This document shows, piece by piece, positions 52,265 through 61,573 of a DNA stretch of 64,000 bases. The translations under genes and the position numbers were made by a program. Source of the DNA: Burkholderiales bacterium (GTDB lineage Bacteria; Pseudomonadota; Gammaproteobacteria; Burkholderiales; Ga0077523); contig JAIEQG010000034.1 in assembly GCA_019747905.1 (NCBI GenBank), positions 110,290 through 174,289 on the forward strand. Reading direction: 5' to 3'. The notes under the pieces were generated by a model. That model saw only the letters and a program-made list of their open reading frames with translations. It had not been told where the DNA came from and did not search any database. Numbering within the stretch: the first letter of the stretch is position 1; every line of letters starts with the position of its first letter.

Positions 52265-53425
52265 CTAGCCCCCTCCCCGGCCCTCCCCCGCCTTCGTCGG
52301 GGGAGGGAGCCCACTGGCGATGCTCGCGGCCGTCGCCGGGTAGACCATCACGGCGTCCGCGGACCAGCCAATCCGGACAGCGTCCCCCATGCGGGGGCCA
52401 CCGCCACCTACCGCACTGCGTGCCTTGGCGATCAGCATCTCGCCAGTCGGTGTACGCAACAGGTAGCGCACAGCGTCCCCGAGATACACCGCCTCGTCGA
52501 TCACCGCATCGACCATGTTGTCGCACGACTCGCCCGGCTGAAGGAAGTCGACGCGCTCGGGACGGATCGAGAGCCGTACTTCGCCGTCACCCGGCGGTGC
52601 GACAGCGGCGGCGACCATCTCGAGGCCGCGTGCCGTGCGTACGACGACCCGGTCCGCACCGCCGTGCAGCACGCTCGCGGCGAGTGCATTCGACTCGCCC
52701 AGGAACTGCGCCACGAACGGCGTCAGCGGCCGCTCGTAGAGTTCCTCGGGGGTACCGAGCTGCTCGACGCGGCCGTGATTCATGACGGCGATCCGGTCGG
52801 ACAAGGTGAGCGCCTCTTCCTGATCGTGGGTGACGCAGATCACCGTCAGGTCCAGGGAGCGCTGCAGCCGTTTCAACTCGCCTTGCATGGTTTCCCGCAG
52901 GCGGCGGTCGAGCGCTCCGAGCGGCTCGTCCATGAGCAACAGCGAAGGCTCGAACACCAGTGCACGTGCCAGCGCCACACGCTGCTGCTGTCCGCCCGAG
53001 AGCTGGTGCGGATAGCGCCCGCCCATGTCACCCAGGCGCACCAGGTCGAGGGCCCATGCCACCCGTTCCGCGATGCGCGCCGCGGGCTGCTTGCGCATCT
53101 GCAGGGGGAAAGCCACGTTGCCGAACACCTTTAGGTGCGGAAACAACGCGTAGTGCTGGAACACGATGCCGATGTCGCGCTCGTGCGGCGGCTTGCGCGT
53201 GATCGGCTTGCCGCCGACGTAGACCTCGCCACGGGTCGGCGCGACGAAGCCGGCGATCATCAGCAACGTCGTGGTCTTGCCCGAACCGGACGGACCGAGC
53301 AAGGTCAGGAACTCGCCGGCGCCCACTTCGAGCGACAGGTCGTCCACCGCCACCGAGCTGCCGAAATCCTTGCGCAGTCCAGCGAGCCGGACCGGCGCAC
53401 CGCGGCTGCCCGATGCCGGCGCCAT
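52265..53425 (-). CDS. ABC transporter ATP-binding protein, PotA-like
   Basis: A 386-residue ATPase that powers the Pot-like importer. Walker A GPSGSGKTT, Q-loop FQHYALFPH, signature LSGGQQQRVALARAL, Walker B LLLMDEP and H-loop VTHDQEEAL are all intact, followed by a C-terminal TOBE domain. The last residues PPPTKAGEGRGGG are translated from a hairpin repeat (see 52281-52307), so the end of the gene has been rewritten by the repeat. ATG 53425 is preferred over the track's 53518. Confidence 0.93.
   Translation of the reverse strand: MAPASGSRGAPVRLAGLRKDFGSSVAVDDLSLEVGAGEFLTLLGPSGSGKTTTLLMIAGFVAPTRGEVYVGGKPITRKPPHERDIGIVFQHYALFPHLKVFGNVAFPLQMRKQPAARIAERVAWALDLVRLGDMGGRYPHQLSGGQQQRVALARALVFEPSLLLMDEPLGALDRRLRETMQGELKRLQRSLDLTVICVTHDQEEALTLSDRIAVMNHGRVEQLGTPEELYERPLTPFVAQFLGESNALAASVLHGGADRVVVRTARGLEMVAAAVAPPGDGEVRLSIRPERVDFLQPGESCDNMVDAVIDEAVYLGDAVRYLLRTPTGEMLIAKARSAVGGGGPRMGDAVRIGWSADAVMVYPATAASIASGLPPPTKAGEGRGGG
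52281..52307. repeat. GC hairpin repeat inside the 3' end of the PotA-like gene
   Basis: CCCTCCCCCG (52281-52290) and CGGGGGAGGG (52298-52307) form a perfect 10-bp stem with a 7-base loop, flanked by more C-rich sequence. It belongs to the same family as the elements near 57600 and 63820 and encodes the last residues of the ATPase. Confidence 0.8.
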
Positions 53426-53456
53426 GCCTACACCCGACGCCGGCCGTATCCGCCGG

Positions 53457-54749
53457 TCACGGCTGCAAGGCGGCCGCGGCGTTGAACTGGTCCCACATGG
53501 CAGCATAGGCCGGTGCACCCGCCACGGACCAGGGCCGGTTCGTGAGGCGCTGCAACCAGCGGTCGGCAGCCTCGTCGGCCAGGCGCCAGCACTCGTTCAC
53601 GAACGCCTGCTTTTCCTTCGTGCTGCCCTTCATCACGTGGAGCCCTTCGGCGAAGAAACGATCCTCCAGGGCATCGAAGTCCTTGCGCAGCTCGGGCATC
53701 ACCGCTCGGTAGTCGGCCATCACGCGACGGTGCAGGGTCTCGTATTTCCACCAGTATGCACCGGGCGTGAAGGTCTCGCGCGGCATCGGGCCGAGATCGG
53801 GCAGGTCGACCCCGCAGAACACCGGCTTCATGATCGAGGCATCCGGGCCCGAGGTGGCATTGGCCCACCCCATGACATTTCCGTCCTTAGCCACGCTGAT
53901 CAGTCCGCCGGTGGCCTGCCAGAAGCGGAACTCGTAGGGCGCCGCATGCATGCAGATGCGCGTGGGCCGCTCGCCGTCGTAGGGATGGTAGTCGGGGTCA
54001 TCGCCGGTGTAGCGCAACAGGTCGGCCATGGTACGCACCGTGATGCGGCCCTTCTGCTTCGCGAGGAAGTCGTAGGATGCCTTCTGCCGTTCGTCCGGCG
54101 CCGTGCAGTAGCTCTTGGTCTCGTCGGTGAAGCGCTTGCGGAAGTCCGCCTTCGGTCCCGGCTCGCCTTCGAGGGACGAGCGATACCAGTCGTCGCGGAT
54201 GCTGTGCACGTTGGAAATGCTGGCGAAGTCCGTGACGCGCTTGGCCGCCCACTGTTTGCCCGCGGTCTGGATCTCCACCGCACCGGTCATGTCGGAGACG
54301 ATGAAGCCGCCGTCGAAGTGGCTGTTGCCGCGCAGCTCGCAGTTGCCGCCCTGACCGAATTCAGCGAGCAGTCCGGCGATCACGTCCACCGCTTCATCGC
54401 AGTTGCGGGCCCGCTCGAGCATCAGCCGCAGGTGGTCGATCAGCGTGACCCCATCGCCCTCCGACGTCTGGTTCGTGAACACCGCCTCGTTGCCGCAGGC
54501 GAGCCCCCATTCGTTGAAGCCGATCTCGGCACCGTAGGTCCAGAACGATTTGTTGAGCACCACGTCCCACGTGGTTTCCGGCTGCGGGATCACGCGATGG
54601 CTGACCCGCACCAGCGCGCCCTTGCCCCACTCCCGGCGCGGGAAGCGGATGAGGTGCTGCGCCTCGTTGATCTCGGTGTCGGCGTTCTTCGCGAGCAGCA
54701 CGGAACCGTCGGCAGTGCTGTTGGCGAGAGCCACGAAGGTGTCGCACAT
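53457..54749 (-). CDS. C69 family dipeptidase (Ntn hydrolase, secernin-like)
   Basis: A 430-residue peptidase of family C69. The mature enzyme starts at Cys2 in MCDTFVALANSTADGSVLLAKNADTE, an N-terminal nucleophile pattern with Cys first. YGAEIGFNEWGLACGNEAVF and GGFIVSDMTGAVEIQTA fit secernin-like dipeptidases. With no signal peptide it should cleave imported peptides in the cytoplasm. It lies between a peptide importer and a Pot-type importer, which supports that role. ATG 54749 follows GGAGA; the longer track start is not needed. Confidence 0.9.
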   Translation of the reverse strand: MCDTFVALANSTADGSVLLAKNADTEINEAQHLIRFPRREWGKGALVRVSHRVIPQPETTWDVVLNKSFWTYGAEIGFNEWGLACGNEAVFTNQTSEGDGVTLIDHLRLMLERARNCDEAVDVIAGLLAEFGQGGNCELRGNSHFDGGFIVSDMTGAVEIQTAGKQWAAKRVTDFASISNVHSIRDDWYRSSLEGEPGPKADFRKRFTDETKSYCTAPDERQKASYDFLAKQKGRITVRTMADLLRYTGDDPDYHPYDGERPTRICMHAAPYEFRFWQATGGLISVAKDGNVMGWANATSGPDASIMKPVFCGVDLPDLGPMPRETFTPGAYWWKYETLHRRVMADYRAVMPELRKDFDALEDRFFAEGLHVMKGSTKEKQAFVNECWRLADEAADRWLQRLTNRPWSVAGAPAYAAMWDQFNAAAALQP

Positions 54750-54769
54750 CGCAAGTCTCCTCTGTTGAT

Positions 54770-55756
54770 TCAGGTCGCAGCGAAATGGCACGCCGCGGAA
54801 TGGGTTTCCGACAACACCGCCGTCGCCGGCACCTGCTCACGGCATCGATCGACCGCCTGCGGGCACCGCGGCGCGAACGGACATCCGCCCACCACCGCGG
54901 CATTCATGTCGGTCGCTGCCTGTACCGGCCGCACCCGCTTGCGCGCCACGATCTGCGGCACGGCCGCCAGCAGCATCCGCGTGTACGGATGCGCCGGCCG
55001 CAGGAAGATTTCCTCGCGCGTGCCCAGTTCCACCAGGCGGCCGCGATACATGACGGCCACCCGGTCGGAAACGTGGCGTACCACCGACAGGTCGTGGGCC
55101 ACGAACAGCATCGCGAGGCCGAACTCGGCGCGCAGGTCGGAGAGCAGATTCAGGATCTGCGCCTGGATCGACACGTCCAACGCCGCCACCGGCTCGTCGA
55201 GCACCAGCAGCGTCGGGCGCACCGCGAGTGCCCGCGCGAGGCCGACGCGCTGGCGCTGGCCACCGCTCATCGCGCGCGGCAGCCGATCGGCCATGGAGCG
55301 CGGCAGACCCACCACGTCGAGCAATCGTGCCACTTCGGCAGCCACGCCCGCATCCGGTACGATCCGATGGAACCGCAAGACCTCGCCGAGAGTCTGCGTC
55401 ACGGTCAGGCGCGGATTGAGCGACGAGTACGGATCCTGGAACACCATCTGCATCTCGCGCCGCAGGCGCCGCTGCCAGTCCGGCATGGGGTCGTGCACCG
55501 ACCGGCCGCGATAGCGGATCTCGCCGCCGGCCACCGGATGCAATTGCAGGATCGCGCGGCCCAGGGTGGTCTTGCCGCTGCCGCTCTCGCCCACCAGCCC
55601 CAGTGTCTCGCGCGGGCGCAGTTCCAGGCTGGCCGACGCCACTGCATGCACTGCTGCCGCAGGGCGGCGCAGGACGATATCGGCGAGAGTGCGCGCCTTT
55701 GCGAAGCGCACGTCGACATCGCGCACCGTCAGCAATGATGATTCGTTGCCCGCCAT
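54770..55756 (-). CDS. peptide ABC transporter ATP-binding protein, DppF/OppF-like
   Basis: A 328-residue ATPase of the oligopeptide/dipeptide importer. Walker A GESGSGKTT, signature MSGGQRQRVGLARALAV, Walker B LLVLDEPVAALDVS and the C-terminal oligopeptide-binding extension with four cysteine-like positions (GGCPFAPRCPQAVDRCREQ) identify the DppF/OppF class. It is directly adjacent to the second ATPase gene. Confidence 0.92.
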   Translation of the reverse strand: MAGNESSLLTVRDVDVRFAKARTLADIVLRRPAAAVHAVASASLELRPRETLGLVGESGSGKTTLGRAILQLHPVAGGEIRYRGRSVHDPMPDWQRRLRREMQMVFQDPYSSLNPRLTVTQTLGEVLRFHRIVPDAGVAAEVARLLDVVGLPRSMADRLPRAMSGGQRQRVGLARALAVRPTLLVLDEPVAALDVSIQAQILNLLSDLRAEFGLAMLFVAHDLSVVRHVSDRVAVMYRGRLVELGTREEIFLRPAHPYTRMLLAAVPQIVARKRVRPVQAATDMNAAVVGGCPFAPRCPQAVDRCREQVPATAVLSETHSAACHFAAT

Positions 55757-56743
55757 TCAGCGCACCGCCTCGGGGAACAAGCAGGCCGACGCATGCCCCT
55801 GTGCCACTTCGCGCAAGGCTACCGGAGCATGCCGGCAATCCTCCCTGGCGAACGCGCAGCGGTCCACGAACGGACAGCCCGCCGCAAGTTTCGCGAGGTC
55901 GGGCGGCTGGCCCGGGATCGGCTGCAGCCGCTCGGCATGCTCGTCCATCCTCGGGCTCGAACGCATGAGCCCCAGCGTGTAGGGATGGCGGGGTCGACCG
56001 AAGACTTCGGCGGCCGGGCCGGTCTCCACCAGCATGCCCGCGTACATCACCGCGATTCGGTCGCAGGTTTCAGCCACGACACCGATGTCATGGGACACCA
56101 GCACCATGGCCATGCCGCTCCTCGCCTGCAGGTCGGTGAGCAGCGCCAGGATCTGTTCCTGGATGGTCACATCGAGTGCAGTGGTCGGCTCGTCCGCCAG
56201 CAGCAGGCGCGGCGAACACGCCATGGCCATCGCGATGACGGCTCGCTGCAGCATGCCGCCGGACCACTGCCAGGGATGATCGTCGTAGCGCCGTGCGGCC
56301 TCCGGAATGCCGATGGACTGCAGCAGTGCGATACCGCGCTCACGCGCCTCGATCCGGTTCATGCCGCGATGGATGCGCAGCCCCTCGGTCACCTGGTCGC
56401 CGATGGGCCACACCGGACTCAGGCTGGTCATGGGGTTCTGGAACACCATGGCGATGTCGGTGCCGCGGATTTCGCGCAGCCTCGCTTCGGGCAAAGTGAC
56501 GAGGTCCGTGCCGTCGAACAGGACGCGGCCGCGCTTGGTTCGTGCCGGCGGCGAAGGCAGCAGTCGCAGTATCGCGCGACACAGCACGCTCTTGCCGCTG
56601 CCCGACTCGCCCACCAGTCCAAGCGTCTCCCCGGCCGCCACGTCGAGCGACACGCCGCGGTTCGCGAGCACTTCGCCACCGCGCACCTTGAATGCGATCT
56701 CCAGGTCTCTGACCCGCAACAAGGGCTCAGTGGCCTGTGACAT
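55757..56743 (-). CDS. peptide ABC transporter ATP-binding protein, DppD/OppD-like
   Basis: A 328-residue ATPase with Walker [10 protein letters not shown], Walker [15 protein letters not shown], signature region [16 protein letters not shown] and C-terminal [16 protein letters not shown] cysteine motif typical of DppD/OppD. It is the second of two ATPases needed by this importer class. Its start overlaps the 3' end of the permease gene by 17 bases. Confidence 0.92.
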   Translation of the reverse strand: MSQATEPLLRVRDLEIAFKVRGGEVLANRGVSLDVAAGETLGLVGESGSGKSVLCRAILRLLPSPPARTKRGRVLFDGTDLVTLPEARLREIRGTDIAMVFQNPMTSLSPVWPIGDQVTEGLRIHRGMNRIEARERGIALLQSIGIPEAARRYDDHPWQWSGGMLQRAVIAMAMACSPRLLLADEPTTALDVTIQEQILALLTDLQARSGMAMVLVSHDIGVVAETCDRIAVMYAGMLVETGPAAEVFGRPRHPYTLGLMRSSPRMDEHAERLQPIPGQPPDLAKLAAGCPFVDRCAFAREDCRHAPVALREVAQGHASACLFPEAVR

Positions 56744-57587
56744 GTCGATCTCCGAGCCGATGGGTCAATCCGTCCCCGAGCAGCGCGAGCGCCACGCCGG
56801 TCAGCACGATCATCAGGCCCGGCAGCGTGCTGATCCACCAGGCCTGCTGCATGAAGTCCTTGCCCTCCGCCACCATCGCACCCCATTCCGGTGTCGGCGC
56901 CGGCACGCCGAGTCCGAGAAAGCTCAAGCCCGACACGAGCAGGATGTTGAGCACGAAGTCGGACATGGAGAACACGATCGAGGAGTTGATCACGTTCGGC
57001 AGCGCGTGCCGCAACAGGATGCGCGCCGTCGGAAAACCCAGCGTCCGTGCCGCGAGGATGTAGTCCTTGCCCGATTCCACCAGCATTTCGGCGCGGGCCA
57101 ACCGCGCGTACATGGTCCAGCCCACCAGGAACACGGCGATGTAGATGTTCTGGGTGCCGGGCCCGAGGATGGCCAGGATGACGATGATCAGCACCAGGAA
57201 GGGAAAGGCGAGCGCGGTGTCGATCACGCGCATCAGCACCGCGTCGAACCAGCCGCCCTTGAGGCCCGCGTACGCGCCCAGCAGCACCCCGATCAACATC
57301 GGCACGTACGTCGTCCAGAACCCGATCACGAGGTCGGTGCGGATCGCATACAGCGAGCGTGTGAACAGATCGCGGCCGAGGGAGTCGGTGCCGAACCAGT
57401 GGGCTGCATCTGGGGCACGCAGCGCCGCGCCGTAGTCCTGCCTCAGTGGATCGTAAGGCGTGAGCCACGGAGCGAACAGACCGGCCAGCACGATGAACGC
57501 AAGCAGTCCGATGCCGATCCAGAGCGAGGGTGACCAGCGGGCCACTTCGGCGCGCAGGGCGGAGGGAGCGAGAGTCGTGGTGGTCAT
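56727..57587 (-). CDS. peptide ABC transporter permease, DppC/OppC-like
   Basis: A 286-residue permease with an N-terminal helix, the HWFGTDSLGRDLFTRSLYAIR motif after it (conserved in DppC/OppC), five further helices and the EAA-like loop AARTLGFPTARILLRHALPN. ATG 57587 begins MTTTTLAPS; the track's seven extra residues MGWGQLS come from the adjacent repeat and are not used. Confidence 0.92.
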   Translation of the reverse strand: MTTTTLAPSALRAEVARWSPSLWIGIGLLAFIVLAGLFAPWLTPYDPLRQDYGAALRAPDAAHWFGTDSLGRDLFTRSLYAIRTDLVIGFWTTYVPMLIGVLLGAYAGLKGGWFDAVLMRVIDTALAFPFLVLIIVILAILGPGTQNIYIAVFLVGWTMYARLARAEMLVESGKDYILAARTLGFPTARILLRHALPNVINSSIVFSMSDFVLNILLVSGLSFLGLGVPAPTPEWGAMVAEGKDFMQQAWWISTLPGLMIVLTGVALALLGDGLTHRLGDRHVTGH

Positions 57588-57595
57588 GGACAGTT

Positions 57596-57690
57596 GCCCC
57601 CATCCCAACCTTCCCCCACGACTGCGTCGCGGGGGAAGGGGTGTACAGCTCCTTCCCCCAGCTTCGCTGGGGGAAGGCTGGGATGGGGGC
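57596..57690. repeat. 95-bp nested hairpin repeat between the two peptide permease genes
   Basis: The outer arms GCCCCCATCCCAACC (57596-57610) and GGCTGGGATGGGGGC (57676-57690) differ at one base. Inside lie CCTTCCCCC/GGGGGAAGG and a perfect 12-bp stem CCTTCCCCCAGC/GCTGGGGGAAGG (57651-57662, 57666-57677). It fills the gap between two co-transcribed genes. Confidence 0.85.
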
Positions 57691-57699
57691 CGCGCCGCA

Positions 57700-58641
57700 T
57701 CACTCCGCCCTCACCCTCTTATCGATCAACGCGTACGCGAGATCCGCCAGCAGATTGGTCCCGATCACCATCACCGCGAACACGAGCGTCAGTCCCTGGA
57801 TCACCGGGTAGTCCCGCGTCGAAACCGCATGCACCAGCAGCATCCCGAGCCCCGCCACGGAGAACACCGATTCCACGATCACGCTGCCGCTCACCAGCCA
57901 GCCGATGTTGACGGCGAGGATGGTGACCACGGGAATCGACGCCGCACGCAGTACGTACTTGAACAGGATGCGCGACTCCGACAACCCCTTGGCACGCGCC
58001 ACCTCCACGTGCTCCGCAGTCATCGCGTCCAGCATGGCTGCCCGCAGCGACTGGATCAGCAGCGGCGCGAGGAACAGTGCGATGGTCAGCGCCGGCAGGA
58101 AAAGATGATGCAAGTGCCCGCCGAAGCCACGACCGAATCCGGCGATGGGAAACCACTTGAGGGTGAGCCCGAAGCCCAGGATCAGGATGAGCCCGATCCA
58201 GAACGACGGCATGGCGAAGCTCACCGTGCCGCCGAGACGGATCAGGTGATCGGCGAGCCGGTTGCGCCTGGCAGCGGCCCACACCGCCAGCGGCACCGCG
58301 ATCAGCACCGAAAGCAGCGTCGCATACACCAGCAGGAACGACGAAGGCACTAGCCGTTCGCCCACGATGGTCGCGACCGGTGCCCGCTGGATTATGGAGG
58401 TGCCAAGATCGCCGGTGACCGCGCGCCCGACGAAGCGCGCGTACTGCACCAGCAGCGGCCGGTCCATGCCGAGGCGCGCGTAGATCTCGGCCACCGCCGC
58501 GTCGCTCGCCCGCCCCTGCAGCATGATGCGCACGGGGTCGCCCGGCACCAGGTGGATGGCGAGAAACGCCACCAGCGAGATGCCGAGCAGCACGGGCACG
58601 GCCTGCACGAGACGCAGGCCGACGAAGCGGAAGACCCACAC
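57700..58641 (-). CDS. peptide ABC transporter permease, DppB/OppB-like
   Basis: A 313-residue permease. RLVQAVPVLLGISLVAFLAIHLVPGDPV at residues 9-36 is the DppB/OppB signature, with PGDP conserved, followed by five helices and the EAA loop VARAKGLSESRILFKYVLRAASIP. It is first after the binding-protein gene in the order A-B-C-D-F of dpp operons. Confidence 0.93.
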   Translation of the reverse strand: MWVFRFVGLRLVQAVPVLLGISLVAFLAIHLVPGDPVRIMLQGRASDAAVAEIYARLGMDRPLLVQYARFVGRAVTGDLGTSIIQRAPVATIVGERLVPSSFLLVYATLLSVLIAVPLAVWAAARRNRLADHLIRLGGTVSFAMPSFWIGLILILGFGLTLKWFPIAGFGRGFGGHLHHLFLPALTIALFLAPLLIQSLRAAMLDAMTAEHVEVARAKGLSESRILFKYVLRAASIPVVTILAVNIGWLVSGSVIVESVFSVAGLGMLLVHAVSTRDYPVIQGLTLVFAVMVIGTNLLADLAYALIDKRVRAE

Positions 58642-58688
58642 GGTCGATCAGGCGTGCGACCGCCCTCGCGGCCGCACGCCACGCACGA

Positions 58689-60302
58689 TCACTTGTTGCG
58701 GATCACATCCTTCAGCCACCACCAGCCGTTCTTCGCCGTCTGCCAGCCGTCCACATAACTGTGGTAGGCGTTGAGCGAAGGCGAGAAGTTGAGCGGCACG
58801 CTGTAACCGTCGTGGTAGACCACGTCCTGCACCTTGGCGTAGAGCTCCGCGCGCTTGCCCGCATCCGGCTCCTTGCGTGCCGCGTCGAGCATCTTTCCGA
58901 CCTCGTCGTTGCGGTAGTTCGAGAAGAAAGCCTTAGTGCTGCCGCGCACGTCGGCCTGCAGGGTGGCCAGTTCGTCCGTGTCGTTGATGTCGCTCGTGAT
59001 GTAGCTCACGTACGCCATGAAGTTGCCCTTGGTGGTCATGTCGAAGGCGGTGCCGACGTCGAACTCGACGATCTCCACCTTCATGCCGGCTTCGGTCCAG
59101 CCTTGCTGCAGGATGGTGGCGACCTGCTTCGAGGGTGCATTGCCGGTGTCCACCATCAGCTTGATGGGCTGGCCCTTGTAGCCCGACGCCTTGACCATCT
59201 CCTTCGCCTTCTCGAGGTCGTACGGGATCATCTCGACCGCATCGGAATGGAAGTTGACTCTCGGCATGTACGAGTTCGGTATCTTGCCGTAGCCGAAGAA
59301 CACCACCTTCATGATCGCCTCGCGATCCGCGGCGAGGTTCATGGCGAGACGCAGCTCCTTCTTGTCGAGCGGCTTCGCCTTGTGGTTGAGGTAGACGTAG
59401 TCGAGGCGGAAGATGGGCGCTTCCTCGAGCTTCACTTCGGGCATCGACTTCAGCGACTCGGCCTGGTTGAAGGGCACGATCGCGATGGCGTCGAAGTCGC
59501 CGTTCTTCAACCCCAGCACGCGCGCATTGCTGTCGGCGACGTAGCGCATCTCCACCTTGTCGACGTAGGGAATCGACTGCCCGTCCTTGCCCTTCTCCCA
59601 GTAGTCCGGGTTCTTCGCGAGCACGACGCGGGTGCCGCGGCTGTACTCCTCGACGACGAACGGTCCGGTGCACACCGGCTTCTGACCGAACGCATCGGCG
59701 CCGGCCTCGTAGGCTTTCTTCGAAACCACCGCCGCGCTGTACGCGGACAGTGCCGACAGCACCGGCGTGTAGGCCTGCTTCAACGTCATCTTGACCGTCT
59801 TGGGGTCCACCGCTTCGATGGACTTGATCGGTGCGTAGAGAAAGCCGAGCGGCGCGCTGTCGGCCGAAGCCTTCTTGAGCGAGAACAGCACGTCCTCGGC
59901 CGTGACCGGGTCGCCGTTGCTGAACTTGGTGTCGCGCAGCTTGAAGGTATAGGTGAGCTTGTCCTCCGAGATCTCCCAGGATTCCGCCACGCCGGGGCGC
60001 AAGCCTTCGCCGGTCGTGTCGGGTTCCACCAGGGAGTCGCAGACCTGCTCGATGGCATAGATCGAACCGTTGTCGTTCGGGACGAACGGGTCGAGGGTCG
60101 CCGGCTCCTCAGGGCGGGCGAACACGAAGGTACCGCCGCGCTTCGGCCCGGCCGGTGCGGCCGCCTTCGGCTCCGCACCGCCCTGGGGCGCCTTCGGTTC
60201 CTCCTTCGAGCACGCGCTCAACAACAGCGCACCCGCCGCACAGACCGCCAGGCTGCGCACTGCGACCGACGCCTTGAAGCCAAGGCCATCATTCGTGGAC
60301 AT
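58689..60302 (-). CDS. peptide ABC transporter substrate-binding lipoprotein (family 5, DppA/OppA-like)
   Basis: A 537-residue family 5 binding protein. ATG 60302 follows AAGGAGA and starts a signal with lipobox LLLSAC, so it is a lipoprotein. The mature part shows RPEEPATLDPFVPNDNGSIYAIEQVCDSLV and SWEISEDKLTYTFKLRDTKFSNGDPVTAEDV, the family signature, and ANPDYWEKGKDG-like and GYKGQPIKLM segments further on. It is the first gene of the long minus-strand run; the track's 60521 start is too long. Ligand (di-/oligopeptide or other) cannot be read from sequence. Confidence 0.93.
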   Translation of the reverse strand: MSTNDGLGFKASVAVRSLAVCAAGALLLSACSKEEPKAPQGGAEPKAAAPAGPKRGGTFVFARPEEPATLDPFVPNDNGSIYAIEQVCDSLVEPDTTGEGLRPGVAESWEISEDKLTYTFKLRDTKFSNGDPVTAEDVLFSLKKASADSAPLGFLYAPIKSIEAVDPKTVKMTLKQAYTPVLSALSAYSAAVVSKKAYEAGADAFGQKPVCTGPFVVEEYSRGTRVVLAKNPDYWEKGKDGQSIPYVDKVEMRYVADSNARVLGLKNGDFDAIAIVPFNQAESLKSMPEVKLEEAPIFRLDYVYLNHKAKPLDKKELRLAMNLAADREAIMKVVFFGYGKIPNSYMPRVNFHSDAVEMIPYDLEKAKEMVKASGYKGQPIKLMVDTGNAPSKQVATILQQGWTEAGMKVEIVEFDVGTAFDMTTKGNFMAYVSYITSDINDTDELATLQADVRGSTKAFFSNYRNDEVGKMLDAARKEPDAGKRAELYAKVQDVVYHDGYSVPLNFSPSLNAYHSYVDGWQTAKNGWWWLKDVIRNK

Positions 60303-60458
60303 TTTTCTGGTCTCCTTGAGGGTGTGGACAGGCCTCGGATGCCTGCGACTGGCCGCGCGGGTCACCGAACCGGCCGCTACCTTATCAAGTTCCGCGCCAC
60401 GATGAACATCCGTCGCGTCCGGTAGCATTGGCGTCCCCCCTCCCCGTCGAGGCAAGCG

Positions 60459-60764
60459 ATGTTGATCCAGTTCGACAGCAAGGCCGGCCAGTTCTTCATG
60501 GACGGCGAGATCGCGGTGCACCTGCTCAAGTTGATGGGCAACTCCGGCACCGTCCCGGGCGCGATACTGGCCGCGGACCTGGGAGCCGCCCGGGCGCGTC
60601 TCGAGGCCGCCATCCGGGGCAGGCCCGAACCGGCAGCGTCGCAGGTTGCAGACGGTGACGCCCCGGAGATTCCGGTCTCCCTACGGCAGCGGGCCCATCC
60701 CCTGCTCGAGCTGCTGGAGCGCGCCGCACGGCAGGGCGCCGACGTGCTGTGGGACCGGCTATGA
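60459..60764 (+). CDS. DUF1840 domain-containing protein
   Basis: A 101-residue cytoplasmic protein opening MLIQFDSKAGQFFMDGEIAVHLLKLMG with a later PVSLRQRAHPLLELLERAA, the DUF1840 pattern. This family is largely restricted to betaproteobacteria and its function is unknown. The gene is divergent from the binding-protein gene across 156 bp. Confidence 0.88.
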   Translation: MLIQFDSKAGQFFMDGEIAVHLLKLMGNSGTVPGAILAADLGAARARLEAAIRGRPEPAASQVADGDAPEIPVSLRQRAHPLLELLERAARQGADVLWDRL

Positions 60765-60888
60765 TCCGCGCCGCGCGCCGCGGGTATTCGGCACGCGGCT
60801 TGCATCGAGGGGCAGTCCGCAACGGCCGTCCAGAGCCACCGGCAGACCCCCGCAACGGGGCCATTTCGATCTCATCACGAGGATTTGC

Positions 60889-61566
60889 ATGAACAAGTTC
60901 GTAGCAGTGGTCCTTTCCCTCACCCTCGTCATCGCCGGTTGTGCTTCCAGCGGCGGTGCCGCCGACGGTAAACGCGGCATGACCAACACCGAAAAGGGCG
61001 CGATCATCGGCGCCGTCGGTGGTGCCGTGGTCGGTGCCGCCGTGTCCGACAAGCGCGGCAAAGGTGCCCTCATCGGCGCCGTGGGCGGCGGCCTCGCGGG
61101 CGGGGCGGTCGGAGCCTATATGGATTCGCAGAAGCAGGACCTCGAGAAGAACCTCAAGAAGGAACGCGAGGCCGGCAACGCCCGCGTCGAGAAGCTGCCC
61201 GGCGATATCGTCAAGATCACCATGACCAACCAGACGGCCTTCGACACCGGCTCGGCCGAGATCAAGCCGGGCTTCCGTGCCACCATGGATCGGCTCGCCG
61301 AAGTCGTGGTGCGCTACGGCAAGACCTCGCTCACCGTCGTCGGTCATACCGATTCCGAAGGCACCAAGGATTTCAACGAGGAACTGTCGCGCAAGCGCGC
61401 CCAGGCGGTGGCGGACTATTTCCGCTCGAAGAACGTGAACCCCGCTCGCCTCGAAGCCGTCGGCAAGGGTGAGACCGAGCCGGTCGCCAGCAACAAGTCC
61501 GAAGCGGGCCGTCAGGCCAACCGCCGCGTCGAGATCTTCGTCGAGCCGGTACGCGCGGAAAGCTGA
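60889..61566 (+). CDS. OmpA-family lipoprotein with glycine-zipper domain
   Basis: A 225-residue outer-membrane lipoprotein. The lipobox is in TLVIAGCASSG. A glycine-zipper segment follows (KGAIIGAVGGAVVGAAVSDKRGKGALIGAVGGGLAGG), then a coiled linker and an OmpA-like peptidoglycan-binding domain: TVVGHTDSEGTKDFNEELSRKRAQAV and NRRVEIFV with the conserved Asp and Arg. ATG 60889 follows GAGG; the track's 60646 start is spurious. It is the YiaD/Pal-like type anchoring outer membrane to the cell wall. The protease gene follows 7 bp later. Confidence 0.92.
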   Translation: MNKFVAVVLSLTLVIAGCASSGGAADGKRGMTNTEKGAIIGAVGGAVVGAAVSDKRGKGALIGAVGGGLAGGAVGAYMDSQKQDLEKNLKKEREAGNARVEKLPGDIVKITMTNQTAFDTGSAEIKPGFRATMDRLAEVVVRYGKTSLTVVGHTDSEGTKDFNEELSRKRAQAVADYFRSKNVNPARLEAVGKGETEPVASNKSEAGRQANRRVEIFVEPVRAES

Positions 61567-61573
61567 TGCTCCC

